In this document: in pieces, positions 42,075 to 51,134 of the stretch
Position numbering within the stretch: the stretch's first letter is position 1
Layout: each line of letters opens with the position of its first letter
Assembly (NCBI GenBank): GCA_949297145.1
Contig: CASFQO010000002.1
Coordinates: 1-64,000 of the forward strand
Direction: 5' to 3'
From: an uncultured Alphaproteobacteria bacterium
Lineage (GTDB): Bacteria; Pseudomonadota; Alphaproteobacteria; RF32; CAG-239
DNA: 64,000 nt
Position numbers and translations under genes: made by a program
Notes under the pieces: model-generated
Databases searched by the model: none
What the model was told of the DNA's origin: nothing
Seen by the model: only the letters and a program-made list of their open reading frames with translations

Positions 42075-43579
42075 GCAAAAAGCATTTTAAAACAGATGAA
42101 TATATCAGCAATTTCAAGTTAGGTCTCATCTACTTTATTTTGGCAAATATACTTTTTTTATATTACCAAACGACTTTTTTCATCGGCAATCATGATTGGG
42201 ATTGGATAAAAGGAACGACGCAAGTTCTTAAATGGGATACCGGTCTATTTGAAGGAAGATACGCCAAGTTTATCTTAAACGTCTGCTTATTCGGCGGTCA
42301 GATATTACCGCTTTTGAATAATATAACCGCACTGGGATTATTATCATTAGGGCTGGTTTTATTAACTAAATATTGGAAAATAGAAAAAACAAGTTCATCC
42401 ATAATCATCGGTGCGCTTATCATCAGCTCGCCATACATTTGGGATTGGTTATATTTCCCGATAAATATTCTCGGAAATTTTGCAGCCATTCCGTTAGTCG
42501 TAGGCGGTTTAATATGGGCAGAACGCCAGCAATGGTATTATAAATTGGCAGGTTTAGTTTGCTTTGTAACGGCGTTGGGTGTATATCCGAGTGTGGCAGA
42601 AATGATAATTGTGTGCTTGTCCATAAAGAGCCTGCAAGAAAAAAATATAAAATACGGCGCTTGGGGAACCGCGTTATTGTCTTTGGTCGTATTTGCCTTG
42701 GTTTTGCAAATATTAACGGTTCAAGGAGTGATTTATACCGAGCATTATAATGTGCAAACCGCAGGCTTTGAAGAGTTAATTCACAGAATTCCGGAAATGG
42801 TTACGCTTGCAGTAAGCCAGTTATATATGAGCATCCCGTTTTTCCCAACAGAGCTAAAAGTAATCGGAATTTTGATAATTCTGGGAGCTGTCATAACAAC
42901 ACTACGAGAAAATTTTAGTTTGAAAACACTAATACTTTGGGGAATAGGACTTGGCGCAACGGTTTTGAGTGCATTTTTAGCAGCGCGCTGGGAAGAGGCG
43001 GCGTATATGGCTCGTATTAATTTTTATGGACTAAATTTCTTATATGCAGGGGCTTTGGCTTTACTGTTAAGCGAGCGAACATCCAAGTTAACTGGAAATT
43101 TAGGCTTACTGCTGGGGATTTTATTTATATGCATAGCTTCAAGAGAAGGATTTTATGTACAAAAAGTCTGGCAAATGGGGAAGCTTGCTGAAGAAAAGAT
43201 GATAGAAAGAGTAGAAGCCAGAATAGAAACACGTTTGGAGCCTAGAAATCAGTCTTTTCTGATACCGGTTGTTGCCGGAGAAAAGGCTTTGCGCCCTCGT
43301 TATTATAGTGAAAAGTATCAAAAAAATAATCCATATATGCTAACCAGTCCATTTATGGTACGCCATATTCCTGCCGGAATGTTGAATTTTTATGCAATAA
43401 AACCCATGTATGCAGGCCAGTCGCAAATAGGTGAGTTGACCGTTCCCTTATATGTCTTTTTAAGAGATACCAAATCTCCATGGCCGGCAGAAGAGGGGGT
43501 GTATGTGGATGATACCTATGCAATCATTTTGCTGACAAAAGAGGGGATAAAGGCTATCCAAGCTCAAATACCCAAATAA
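42071..43579 (+). CDS. GtrII-like glucosyltransferase-type membrane protein
   Basis: This 502-residue protein has about eleven membrane helices and a C-terminal soluble part. The N-terminal loop HDWDWIKGTTQVLKWDTGLFEGRYAKF resembles the GtrII family of O-antigen glucosyltransferases, which use undecaprenyl-phosphate-glucose. The assignment is by pattern and moderately confident. It is translationally coupled (ATGA) to the preceding GT-C gene. No GtrA/GtrB flippase or transferase is visible nearby. Confidence 0.72.
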   Translation: MSKKHFKTDEYISNFKLGLIYFILANILFLYYQTTFFIGNHDWDWIKGTTQVLKWDTGLFEGRYAKFILNVCLFGGQILPLLNNITALGLLSLGLVLLTKYWKIEKTSSSIIIGALIISSPYIWDWLYFPINILGNFAAIPLVVGGLIWAERQQWYYKLAGLVCFVTALGVYPSVAEMIIVCLSIKSLQEKNIKYGAWGTALLSLVVFALVLQILTVQGVIYTEHYNVQTAGFEELIHRIPEMVTLAVSQLYMSIPFFPTELKVIGILIILGAVITTLRENFSLKTLILWGIGLGATVLSAFLAARWEEAAYMARINFYGLNFLYAGALALLLSERTSKLTGNLGLLLGILFICIASREGFYVQKVWQMGKLAEEKMIERVEARIETRLEPRNQSFLIPVVAGEKALRPRYYSEKYQKNNPYMLTSPFMVRHIPAGMLNFYAIKPMYAGQSQIGELTVPLYVFLRDTKSPWPAEEGVYVDDTYAIILLTKEGIKAIQAQIPK

Positions 43580-43583
43580 GATA

Positions 43584-43611
43584 TTGACAAAAACAAGAAA
43601 ATGTCTAAAAT
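43584..43611 (+). promoter_or_regulatory. Predicted promoter of 43638-44964 cluster
   Basis: TTGACA (43584-43589), a 16-base spacer and TAAAAT (43606-43611). It lies 26 bases before the ATG of the first of three small genes. Confidence 0.65.
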
Positions 43612-43637
43612 AAGCTTTGCAAAAAAATTATTAGCAT

Positions 43638-44105
43638 ATGGATAGAAATGAATTATTACAAAGGATAAATAACCGTGGCAAGGTCCAGGGATATCCGCTG
43701 TTTGTTATGTCGGATGGGAGAATATTAAAGACTCTGCCGAAAGATGAACCGTTCAAATTCATTGTTTTTGAAGAATTGAATATAAAGAAAAGTCTTCAAC
43801 ATCAAGGAATCATGAAATATGAGACGTGGCTGAGAAGAACGCCAAGCGTTGCTTCAGCTCCACAAAATCCTGAACAAGCCGATTTTCCAGAAAAGTTTAC
43901 AATTCCATCTCATCTAGAGCCCAAAATATGTTGCAATGGAAAGGTATATATTTACGCAGAACACTATGTGAGATACTTGGTGGAAACAATCAGAGAAAAT
44001 GGTAGAGAAGGTATAGAAATATATCTATTACAAGTCGGGGTAAAAGTGGATCAGTTAACGATCAAAGAAAAAGGGATAAAAAAGACATATTATTATTTAC
44101 ATTAA
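43638..44105 (+). CDS. Hypothetical protein, first of a three-gene cluster
   Basis: This 155-residue protein is not recognised. An N-terminal strand pair reads GYPLFVMSDGRILKT (about 19-33). The next gene has GYPIYVFSDGTYAST in the same position, so both share a small N-terminal domain. A variable Pro-rich middle leads to a C-terminal KVYIYAEHYVRYLVE segment. No signal peptide is present. No SD is visible, and with the promoter so close the 5' leader is very short, perhaps near-leaderless. Confidence 0.68.
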   Translation: MDRNELLQRINNRGKVQGYPLFVMSDGRILKTLPKDEPFKFIVFEELNIKKSLQHQGIMKYETWLRRTPSVASAPQNPEQADFPEKFTIPSHLEPKICCNGKVYIYAEHYVRYLVETIRENGREGIEIYLLQVGVKVDQLTIKEKGIKKTYYYLH

Positions 44106-44116
44106 AAAGAAGAAGT

Positions 44117-44599
44117 ATGACAGCTGAAACTTTTAACGAATTTGGTAGCCGATATGGCTATCCGATTTATGTATTTTCTGATGGAACATACGCTTCAACG
44201 CGTATTCCTGGAAAACAAGTGGTATTTACGGTAGAAGGTCCGATAGACACAAATCCGGCGCATCAACGTCAGTTGACATCAAACAGAGGCAATTATCCGG
44301 CGTTTCGCCCCAAGGAAGAACAAAAGACATCTGGCTTTTGGGATAGAGTAAAGCAAAGGATTAATGGAATGTTCTCTCCGATAGAACCGGAAGATACGAA
44401 CTATGAAGAAGTAACAGATGTTACCTATACGCCTAAACAAGAAACCAGTCTGGAAAGATGTGATGGAAATGGCACGAAAAGAACATTTACTCACCAAGGG
44501 AAAGATTGGACTGTGCGGGCCGAAGGCGTGAAAGAAGTAAAAACTTATCATGCCAAAGATGGAGATAGAGAAGTTTTTGTAGCCAATTATAAATTTTAA
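44117..44599 (+). CDS. Hypothetical protein, second of cluster
   Basis: This 160-residue protein is not recognised. It shares a GYPIYVFSDGTYAST N-terminal domain with the preceding gene. The middle is polar and disordered-looking. The C-terminus has a strand-rich RTFTHQGKDWTVRAEG and EVKTYHAKDGDREVFVANY. It starts 11 bases after the previous stop, with AAGAAG as a weak SD. Confidence 0.68.
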   Translation: MTAETFNEFGSRYGYPIYVFSDGTYASTRIPGKQVVFTVEGPIDTNPAHQRQLTSNRGNYPAFRPKEEQKTSGFWDRVKQRINGMFSPIEPEDTNYEEVTDVTYTPKQETSLERCDGNGTKRTFTHQGKDWTVRAEGVKEVKTYHAKDGDREVFVANYKF

Positions 44600-44604
44600 G
44601 TCCT

Positions 44605-44964
44605 ATGAAAACTCTACTTCAAACCATTAATTTCCATCTTTGGAAACGCGAGGCGTTTAATAATTGTCCAAGAGGCGGACTGTTAGGTACAGCCGGCCGC
44701 CCTTTAGCGCAAAGGATAGAAAACTGTCCGATACTTCCGAGGGATATGCCCGGAGAAATACATTCATTCAAAGGAGGAATTGTGACGATTTATAGTGAGC
44801 CGCATATTCGTCCGCTATTTAAGGTGTATATTGCCGGAAATCTGTTACAGGAAGGTTTTATCATTGAAAGTGCAGAAAATTTGATGATAGAGCAAGCCAT
44901 GCGTTATTACAATGAAGACAAGAATAACAAATACGGATTGTGGTATTTGTATATTCATGACTAA
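44605..44964 (+). CDS. Hypothetical protein, third of cluster
   Basis: This 119-residue protein is not recognised. It starts 5 bases after the previous stop with no clear SD, so it probably depends on coupling. GGIVTIYSEPHIRPLFKVYI near 64-83 echoes the KVYIYAEHYVRYLVE segment of the first gene. This suggests that the three genes derive from one ancestor or interact. The cluster ends at a strong terminator. Confidence 0.65.
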   Translation: MKTLLQTINFHLWKREAFNNCPRGGLLGTAGRPLAQRIENCPILPRDMPGEIHSFKGGIVTIYSEPHIRPLFKVYIAGNLLQEGFIIESAENLMIEQAMRYYNEDKNNKYGLWYLYIHD

Positions 44965-44971
44965 AAAGAAA

Positions 44972-45004
44972 AACCGTTTTGCAGATAAGCAAAGCGGTTT
45001 TTTT
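44972..45004 (+). terminator. Strong intrinsic terminator
   Basis: AACCGTTTTGC (44972-44982) pairs with GCAAAGCGGTT (44989-44999) through 11 bp, with one wobble. T residues run to 45004. It isolates clpB from the upstream cluster. Confidence 0.9.
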
Positions 45005-45045
45005 GTGTGCAAATAAGAAAAAATAAAAGCATTTTAACAAATCCC

Positions 45046-45070
45046 CTTGATTTTGGTAAATCCCCCACAC
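45046..45070 (+). promoter_or_regulatory. Heat-shock (RpoH, sigma32)-like promoter of clpB
   Basis: CCCCTTGATT (45043-45052) and CCCCCAC (45062-45068) resemble the sigma32 elements CTTGAA and CCCCAT as in dnaK. The spacer of about 11 is at the short end of the range. It lies about 30 bases ahead of the clpB ATG. Function in clpB, a classical heat-shock gene, makes this plausible. Confidence 0.55.
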
Positions 45071-45099
45071 TACATAACAAGATGAAGGAGATGAATAGG

Positions 45100-47661
45100 A
45101 TGAATATAGAAAAATACACAGTCAAAAGCCAAGAGGTAATAAAAGGAGCGATTGATTTAGCCATCAAAAGAGGCAATCAATTCGTAACCCCTTTACACTT
45201 ATTGGGTACAATATTGGATTTAAATGATCCGACGACTGAAAATTTAATCACGGAAAGCGGAGGTAATCTTGCCGTATTAAAATCAAGTACAGACAGTGAG
45301 TTGAAAAAATTACCGTCCGTATCCGGTGAAAACGTTCAGAGCTCAATGTCACAAGAATTGAGTCGTCTATTGCTGGAAGCAGAGAGCTTTAGCGAAAAGA
45401 ACAATGATAAGTTTGTAACCATAGAGCGCTTATTGCAAGTACTGGCACAATCAGCCGGAAACAAAGCATCAGAGCTCTTAAAAGCCGCAGGTGTTAACCC
45501 CGTCAAATTAAATCAGGCGGTTGCTGCATATCGTAAAGGTCGTTTGGCAGATTCGGATACGGCCGAAGACACCTTCGAGAGCTTAAAGAAATTTACCGTA
45601 GATTTGACGGCACGCGCGAAAGAAGGAAAGCTAGATCCGGTGATAGGCAGAGATGCAGAAATACGTCGTACGATACAAGTCTTATCACGTCGTACCAAAA
45701 ACAATCCGGTGCTTATCGGTGAGCCGGGTGTTGGTAAAACGGCTATTGTTGAAGGCTTGGCAATGCGTATCATCAATAATGATGTACCGGAAAGTTTAAG
45801 ACATAAACGTTTACTGGCATTGGATATGGGCGCATTGATTGCCGGTGCAAAGTATCGTGGTGAGTTTGAAGAGAGACTGAAATCAGTCTTAAAAGAGGTC
45901 GAAGAAGCCGCCGGAACAATAATTTTGTTCATTGATGAAATGCACACGATTGTTGGCGCCGGAGCAAACGAAGGCTCAATGGATGCTTCGAACTTATTAA
46001 AGCCTGCCTTGGCAAGAGGTGAATTACATTGTGTCGGTGCAACAACTTTAAGCGAATATAAAAAATACGTTGAAAAGGATGCAGCCTTGGCACGTCGTTT
46101 CCAACCGGTTTATGTAGACGAGCCGGATGTGGAAGAAACCATAACCATCTTGCGTGGTATTAAAGATAAGTTTGAACTTCATCATGGGGTCAGAATATCC
46201 GATGCCGCTTTGATTTCGGCAGCCACCTTGGCCAATCGTTATATTGCCGACAGATACATGCCGGATAAAGCGATTGACTTGATGGATGAAGCCGCATCAT
46301 CCTTGCGTATGAGCATAGATTCAAAGCCGGAAGAGTTGGATACATTGGACCGTAAAGTTCTGCAGTTGAAGATAGAAAAAGAGGCTTTGAAAAAGGAAAC
46401 CGATGAAAACTCTAAAACAAGATTAGCCGAAGTTGAAAAAGAACTGGCTAATTTGGAAGAGCAATCTCGAACTTTGGATGCAAAATGGAAGCAGGAAAAA
46501 GAGAATTTGCAACATATCACCGAGATAAAGGATAAGTTGGATAAAGCCAGAAGCGAAGCACAAATAGCCGAGCGTAACGGACAATATGAACGTGCCGGTG
46601 AATTGCAATATGGCATCATACCAAAGTTAACCGCCGAGTTGAATGAGCTGGAGAAAAACACAAAAAAGACGGAACAACAAACCGTTCAACCGGAAGATAT
46701 CGCGAAAGTTGTTTCTAAATGGACTGGTATTCCGACCGATAAGATGTTGTCATCCGAGCGTGAAAAACTGTTACATTTGGAAAGCTATCTGAAGAAACGT
46801 GTTGTTGGTCAGGATGAAGCCGTTGAAGCCGTAGCCAACGCGGTACGTCGTTCACGTTCAGGTATCTCCAATCCAAATCAACCGATCGGTTCATTCCTGT
46901 TTTTAGGCCCGACCGGTGTTGGTAAGACCGAATTGAGCAAGAGCTTAGCTGAATTCTTGTTTAACGATGAGAACGCAATGCTGAGAGTAGATATGTCCGA
47001 GTATATGGAAAAGCACTCTGTGGCTCGTTTAATCGGTTCCCCTCCGGGATATGTCGGATATGAAGAAGGCGGTATTTTAACCGAGAGCGTCCGTCGTCGT
47101 CCATATCAGGTTATTCTGTTTGATGAGGTAGAAAAAGCGCATCCGGATGTATTTAACATCTTGTTGCAGGTTTTGGATGATGGTCGTTTGACAGATAGTA
47201 AAGGCCGTACGGTAGACTTCAAGAACACGATTATTATCATGACCTCAAACCTTGGTGCGGAATATCTGATAAACCAGAATTTGACGGAAGAAGAACAACG
47301 GGCAAAGGTCATGGAAGCCTTGAAAAATGCTTTCCGTCCGGAGTTCATAAACCGTATTGATGATATAGTCGTCTTCAAACGTCTGACGAAAGAAAATATT
47401 AAAGCCATAGCTGCCTTGGCATTGGCTAATATTGAAAAACGTTTGGTAGACAGAGGCATCAAATTAAAATTGACGCCGCAAGCCGACCAGTGGATTGTTG
47501 ATAACGGCTATGATGAAGTATACGGAGCCCGTCCGTTAAAGAGGTTATTGAAGAAAGAATTGGAAAACAAATTAGCCTATGCGCTATTGTCCGATACAAT
47601 TCATGATAATTCCGAAGTAACCGTGGATGTCGGCAAAGATGGTCTGGAAGTAAAAGAATAA
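45100..47661 (+). CDS. clpB: ATP-dependent chaperone ClpB
   Basis: This disaggregase of about 853 residues works with DnaK. The N-domain begins [17 protein letters not shown]1 has GEPGVGKT near 200 and [10 protein letters not shown] Walker B. A long coiled-coil M-domain (about 390-520) identifies ClpB rather than ClpA/C. NBD2 has [14 protein letters not shown] and [14 protein letters not shown]. The ATG at 45100 is taken because AAGGAG lies 9 bases upstream and the family N-terminus begins here. Earlier in-frame starts overlap the promoter. Confidence 0.96.
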   Translation: MNIEKYTVKSQEVIKGAIDLAIKRGNQFVTPLHLLGTILDLNDPTTENLITESGGNLAVLKSSTDSELKKLPSVSGENVQSSMSQELSRLLLEAESFSEKNNDKFVTIERLLQVLAQSAGNKASELLKAAGVNPVKLNQAVAAYRKGRLADSDTAEDTFESLKKFTVDLTARAKEGKLDPVIGRDAEIRRTIQVLSRRTKNNPVLIGEPGVGKTAIVEGLAMRIINNDVPESLRHKRLLALDMGALIAGAKYRGEFEERLKSVLKEVEEAAGTIILFIDEMHTIVGAGANEGSMDASNLLKPALARGELHCVGATTLSEYKKYVEKDAALARRFQPVYVDEPDVEETITILRGIKDKFELHHGVRISDAALISAATLANRYIADRYMPDKAIDLMDEAASSLRMSIDSKPEELDTLDRKVLQLKIEKEALKKETDENSKTRLAEVEKELANLEEQSRTLDAKWKQEKENLQHITEIKDKLDKARSEAQIAERNGQYERAGELQYGIIPKLTAELNELEKNTKKTEQQTVQPEDIAKVVSKWTGIPTDKMLSSEREKLLHLESYLKKRVVGQDEAVEAVANAVRRSRSGISNPNQPIGSFLFLGPTGVGKTELSKSLAEFLFNDENAMLRVDMSEYMEKHSVARLIGSPPGYVGYEEGGILTESVRRRPYQVILFDEVEKAHPDVFNILLQVLDDGRLTDSKGRTVDFKNTIIIMTSNLGAEYLINQNLTEEEQRAKVMEALKNAFRPEFINRIDDIVVFKRLTKENIKAIAALALANIEKRLVDRGIKLKLTPQADQWIVDNGYDEVYGARPLKRLLKKELENKLAYALLSDTIHDNSEVTVDVGKDGLEVKE

Positions 47662-47682
47662 AACTTTCGGATAAAAGTTAAA

Positions 47683-47720
47683 AAAGACCTCTGTTTGTGG
47701 AAATAAACAGAGGTCTTTGT
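47683..47720 (+). terminator. clpB terminator
   Basis: AAAGACCTCTGTTT (47683-47696) pairs perfectly with AAACAGAGGTCTTT (47705-47718), a 14-bp stem followed by a short T-rich stretch. Confidence 0.88.
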
Positions 47721-47733
47721 GTATCTAAAAAAC

Positions 47734-47762
47734 TTTACAATCGCTAAAAAATGTGGTAAAAT
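47734..47762 (+). promoter_or_regulatory. Predicted promoter of 47810-49672 pair
   Basis: TTTACA (47734-47739), 17-base spacer and TAAAAT (47757-47762). The start codon is 48 bases downstream. Confidence 0.62.
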
Positions 47763-47809
47763 AACCTAAAATTTAGACGAATATGTCAGATATTTTTAGA
47801 GAGGCTGTT

Positions 47810-48928
47810 ATGTCAGATACGCGTTCAGAATTAAAGAATAAAATGCAAGAAGATGCAAAACGTGCATGGCAGACGATTAAAGAGGCATTTAATCGTTACA
47901 GTCAATATGGTGTCGTCGCTTTAGGTTTGGCAACAGGTGTAACGCTAGGAGCCGATGATAAGGCCTCTCAATATGCACAGAACCTTGTAAAAGGAAATCA
48001 AAAGTTAGAAAACAAACTCAAAATAAAAGAAGTTAAAAATCATACCATAAGTCCATTACGCACAACAGAAGAGATACAAACAACCGTTAACTGGGATGAG
48101 GCGATGTCTCAAATCCAACCATCATCATGGCTCAAAGAAGATATTTCAAGAAAGACAGACGAGATATATGAAAAGAGCATTGGCGATGATATAAGTGGCA
48201 ATATTTCGGTACAAGATTTGTTTAATAAGGCCGGTGTAACCAAAGCGGATATGCAATCGGTTATAGATAAACACCCTGAAATGCTGAAAGGCATGATGAG
48301 CGGTGAAACAAATGATAAGTTAGCTCGTGCGGCAAATCATATAGAAAATGAAACAAAAGGCAAATGCACTCAAGGTGTACAAATGATTTTTGCCAAAGCC
48401 GGAATGGGAGAAATGGTTTCCGGCAGTAATCCGAATTGGCCAGAAAAAGAAAGAGGAGCAGGCAACAGTAATTCGGGTTGTAATGTTCATATAGTCTTAG
48501 AGCGAGGCGGGGAATTTACGACGGTACATGTGAAAAATGAGGCATACAGCCGTAGACCGGATGCAAAAAAACAACAAGCCATGAATGAAAAAATGAATAA
48601 TTTCATAAGCGATTTACCGCCGGGAACCCCGATTAGCATAGATAACCGAGTGGATGAATATCAGGGGCGGAGATTACCGCAAGACAATCAAGGGATTATA
48701 CATGGTCATACAGGTGTAATTAATAAACGTCATCATGTCGCGTGTGACTTTGAGCAGGTGAATGGGGTTAATTTCAGTCGATACGGAGAATATGTCAATA
48801 TCTCCATAGCCAAAGATATGAAATTAAATCGAGATTTTGCCAAAGCGTGCATCAAAGCAAAACTAGAGCGCGAACAGCGCGTCGCACAAGCGGAACAACA
48901 AAAAAAGATGGCCTATCTGGGAAGATAG
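47810..48928 (+). CDS. NlpC/P60-like putative cysteine peptidase/amidase
   Basis: This protein of about 372 residues takes ATG 47810, with GAGAGG upstream. The in-frame ATG at 47783 has none. One hydrophobic stretch near 32-48 (YGVVALGLATGVTLGA) could be a membrane anchor. The C-terminal domain has GKCTQGVQMIFAKAG with Cys near 186 and GIIHGHTGVI with His near 298-300. That matches the Cys-His order of NlpC/P60 or CHAP hydrolases, which cut peptidoglycan peptides. The substrate and even secretion are uncertain. It is paired with a coiled-coil gene 12 bases downstream. Confidence 0.65.
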   Translation: MSDTRSELKNKMQEDAKRAWQTIKEAFNRYSQYGVVALGLATGVTLGADDKASQYAQNLVKGNQKLENKLKIKEVKNHTISPLRTTEEIQTTVNWDEAMSQIQPSSWLKEDISRKTDEIYEKSIGDDISGNISVQDLFNKAGVTKADMQSVIDKHPEMLKGMMSGETNDKLARAANHIENETKGKCTQGVQMIFAKAGMGEMVSGSNPNWPEKERGAGNSNSGCNVHIVLERGGEFTTVHVKNEAYSRRPDAKKQQAMNEKMNNFISDLPPGTPISIDNRVDEYQGRRLPQDNQGIIHGHTGVINKRHHVACDFEQVNGVNFSRYGEYVNISIAKDMKLNRDFAKACIKAKLEREQRVAQAEQQKKMAYLGR

Positions 48929-48940
48929 AGGGAGGAAACC

Positions 48941-49672
48941 ATGAGTACGGAAAATTTGAAACAAGGTAGCGTTGTGAGTGATAAAATAAGTTTGATGCTG
49001 CGTAACGGAGAAAATGAACAAGCATTAGCTTATTTAGAGCAAAGTTATGGTCCAATGGCCAAAAATGCTTTAGAAAAAGTAATGAAATACAGTAACTTAA
49101 GTCAAGATGAATTAGTGCGTGTTTTTGCAAAAGTGGCAGATATATTAGAAAATGTCGCTGAAAAAATAGAAAAAAACGAGCGGTTAAATGCCAAAAAAGA
49201 ACAACTGGCCATGGAAAAAGAAATGGCCGAAGATGCTAAAGAACTGGCCTATATGCAAGAAGCGGCACAGGAGCGCCAACAAAAATTTGAAGACCGCATA
49301 AAATGGATGGAAGAGCAAAAGAGAAAAATGGCCGAAGAAAAACGTAAGTTAGAAGAAGAATATCGCCGTGAAAGGGATGTGCGTAAACGTAGAGAAATAG
49401 AAAAGAAAATGAAGAAGCTGGAGGAACGCAAGAAACATCTGGAAGAAGAGCGCCAAAAGCTGGAAGAATTAAAACAACAAAATGCGACCCGTGATTATTC
49501 TAATGATAATAAAAAAGTAGAAACAAAAGAGAATAGCTACAATCAAGAAAAGCACGAGCTAGATAAAGAGCCAAAGAGTGAACTAAGAAAAGAAGCGCCT
49601 GAAAACACACCGAATAATCAAGCTCCGCAAAGAGTTGCCCTGCTAAAGGCAGAAAGGTCAGCCGGAAGATAA
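48941..49672 (+). CDS. Highly charged coiled-coil protein
   Basis: This 243-residue protein has a short N-terminal helical domain (about 10-75, with NEQALAYLEQSYGPMAKNALEK). A long unbroken Glu/Lys/Arg coiled coil (about 80-180, EEKRKLEEEYRRERD-like repeats) and a polar disordered tail ending AERSAGR follow. There is no membrane helix. It has a GGAGGAAA SD and follows the NlpC-like gene by 12 bases. It may scaffold or carry that protein. Function is unknown. Confidence 0.75.
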   Translation: MSTENLKQGSVVSDKISLMLRNGENEQALAYLEQSYGPMAKNALEKVMKYSNLSQDELVRVFAKVADILENVAEKIEKNERLNAKKEQLAMEKEMAEDAKELAYMQEAAQERQQKFEDRIKWMEEQKRKMAEEKRKLEEEYRRERDVRKRREIEKKMKKLEERKKHLEEERQKLEELKQQNATRDYSNDNKKVETKENSYNQEKHELDKEPKSELRKEAPENTPNNQAPQRVALLKAERSAGR

Positions 49673-49838
49673 ATTACTCATAAAAACTCAAATAAGCAGC
49701 CGAGGTATGCATACTTTAACGTAAGTATGACACAGAAAGGTAAGTATTGCCAAAAGAGCAGATAAAAGCATATTCTAAGACTTGTTATTGATAAGGGAGA
49801 GCAGGCTATGATGAAGTAGCTTTGCGAAAGGAGCAAGT

Positions 49839-50393
49839 ATGAGTAAAAAAATTATAATCTTAAACGGCAGTCCTCGTCCCAACGGGAACACCAAAGCACT
49901 AATACAAAAATTTACGGAAGGCGCAGAAAGTAAAGGCCACACAGTAAAATGTTTTGATTTACAAACCATGAACATCCATGGATGCCGCGGATGTTTTGGC
50001 GGTGGCAAAGATAAATCGAGTCCATGCGTGCAAAAGGACGATATGTTAAAAATTTATCCGGAATATATGGCAGCAGATATAGTCGTATTGGCATCTCCGA
50101 TGTATTACTGGGGATTTTCCGGCCAATTAAAATGTGCCTTTGATAGATTGTTTGCCGTAGCAGAGTGTAATCCATCTTATGAAAACCCGAAGAAAGACTG
50201 TATTTTACTAATGGCCTCCGAGGGAGACAGTAAAAGCAATTTTGAACCTGTAGAGAATTACTATATGTCGTTACTAAAAAATCTGGAATGGCATAATCTC
50301 GGGATTGTGGTTGCCGGAGGTGTGCTGCACATTGGAGATATAGAGGGGCATAAAGCCTTGGAAGAAGCCAAAGCCTTGGGCGCATCATTATAA
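49839..50393 (+). CDS. NAD(P)H-dependent FMN reductase, flavodoxin-like
   Basis: This 184-residue flavoprotein has the FMN phosphate loop NGSPRPNGNT at 9-18, HGCRGCFGGG near 47-56 and ASPMYYWGFSGQLKCAFDR near 92-110. This is the NADPH-dependent FMN reductase/iron-sulfur-flavoprotein fold. The Cys spacing is not enough to hold a 4Fe-4S cluster. It probably reduces quinones or nitro/azo compounds. The last 6 bases overlap the 3' end of the HxlR-type regulator on the other strand. SD is AAGGAGC. Confidence 0.9.
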   Translation: MSKKIIILNGSPRPNGNTKALIQKFTEGAESKGHTVKCFDLQTMNIHGCRGCFGGGKDKSSPCVQKDDMLKIYPEYMAADIVVLASPMYYWGFSGQLKCAFDRLFAVAECNPSYENPKKDCILLMASEGDSKSNFEPVENYYMSLLKNLEWHNLGIVVAGGVLHIGDIEGHKALEEAKALGASL

Positions 50394-50726
50394 GTGTGGA
50401 CGGTTTTTATCTCCCCAATCACACAAAGAAAACAATATCGGAATAAGCGATTTTCCTTTAGGGGATAGGCTATATTCCACTTTAGGAGGCATCTGGGGGT
50501 AGACGGTTCGAATAATCAAACCGTCTGCCTCTAATTCTTTTAAGGTAGAGCTAAGCATTTTAAAGGATATTTTACCGATAAGGCGTTGCAAAGCATTATA
50601 ACGCAACACATTAAATTCGCCCAACCAATATAAGATAATCATTTTATATTTACCGCCGATAATAGACATGGTATATCCAAAGCCGGTATCTTCAATTTTA
50701 ATATTAGGTTCAATACAACGCTGCAT
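50388..50726 (-). CDS. HxlR-family winged-helix regulator
   Basis: This 112-residue HxlR/YodB-type repressor has the MSIIGGKYKMIILYWL helix, FKMLSSTLKELEADGLI recognition helix and VEYSLSPKGKSLIPIL wing. A single Cys near the N-terminus (residue 4) is where YodB-type proteins sense electrophiles. A second Cys lies in SLCDWG. It is convergent with the flavoprotein gene and overlaps it by 6 bases. A role in its control is inferred from adjacency only. Confidence 0.92.
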   Translation of the reverse strand: MQRCIEPNIKIEDTGFGYTMSIIGGKYKMIILYWLGEFNVLRYNALQRLIGKISFKMLSSTLKELEADGLIIRTVYPQMPPKVEYSLSPKGKSLIPILFSLCDWGDKNRPHL

Positions 50727-51134
50727 GGTATGCTCTCCAACGAATAGGTATAAGTCTAAAACAGAGTGTAATTAAAAAATTTGCGATTTCAACAAAAAAC
50801 AAATGTTATAAACGAAAAAGCCATCTTAACTATAAATTAACTCATAATTCTATAGCATAAAACAGTACCTTGAGAAAGGTGCGGAGCTGTCGTAAGCTCT
50901 TTTATATGGTTCGGTGTAGGATAACATCGTTAGTTATTGTCATAAGACAATGACAAATATCCCCGGCTATCAATGGTCGGGGAGCTTTTAGCGTATGTCC
51001 AAAGGCTATCTTTATCCTTGAAAAAAATAGTCTGAAAGGCTAAAAGAGTCATCTAACCATATATGATTTACGAACTCTCCGACCGCCTTTTTGAAGGTGG
51101 TTTTCTTTTTAATGCAATAATGGGGAGATTTGTT
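50727..51134 (+). other. Structured leader region upstream of thermonuclease operon
   Basis: This gap of about 400 bases has no gene but several hairpins in order. These are ACCTT-GAGA-AAGGT (50867-50880), GAGCT/AGCTC (50884-50899), TTGTC-ATAA-GACAA (50937-50950), and CCCCG/CGGGG (50961-50982) followed by AGCTTTTA. A terminator follows at 51082-51110. The order of structured domain then terminator then gene is that of a riboswitch or attenuator. No known class is recognised. It could equally be a separate small RNA with its own terminator. Confidence 0.5.
51082..51110 (+). terminator. Terminator 25 bases before thermonuclease gene
   Basis: ACCGCCTT (51082-51089) pairs with AAGGTGGT (51094-51101), with one wobble, then TTTCTTTTT. 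Its place just before an SD and start codon suits conditional termination. Confidence 0.75.

Noticed and set aside
45513-45947. Minus-strand frame inside clpB
   Set aside because: Shadow frame of a conserved chaperone gene.
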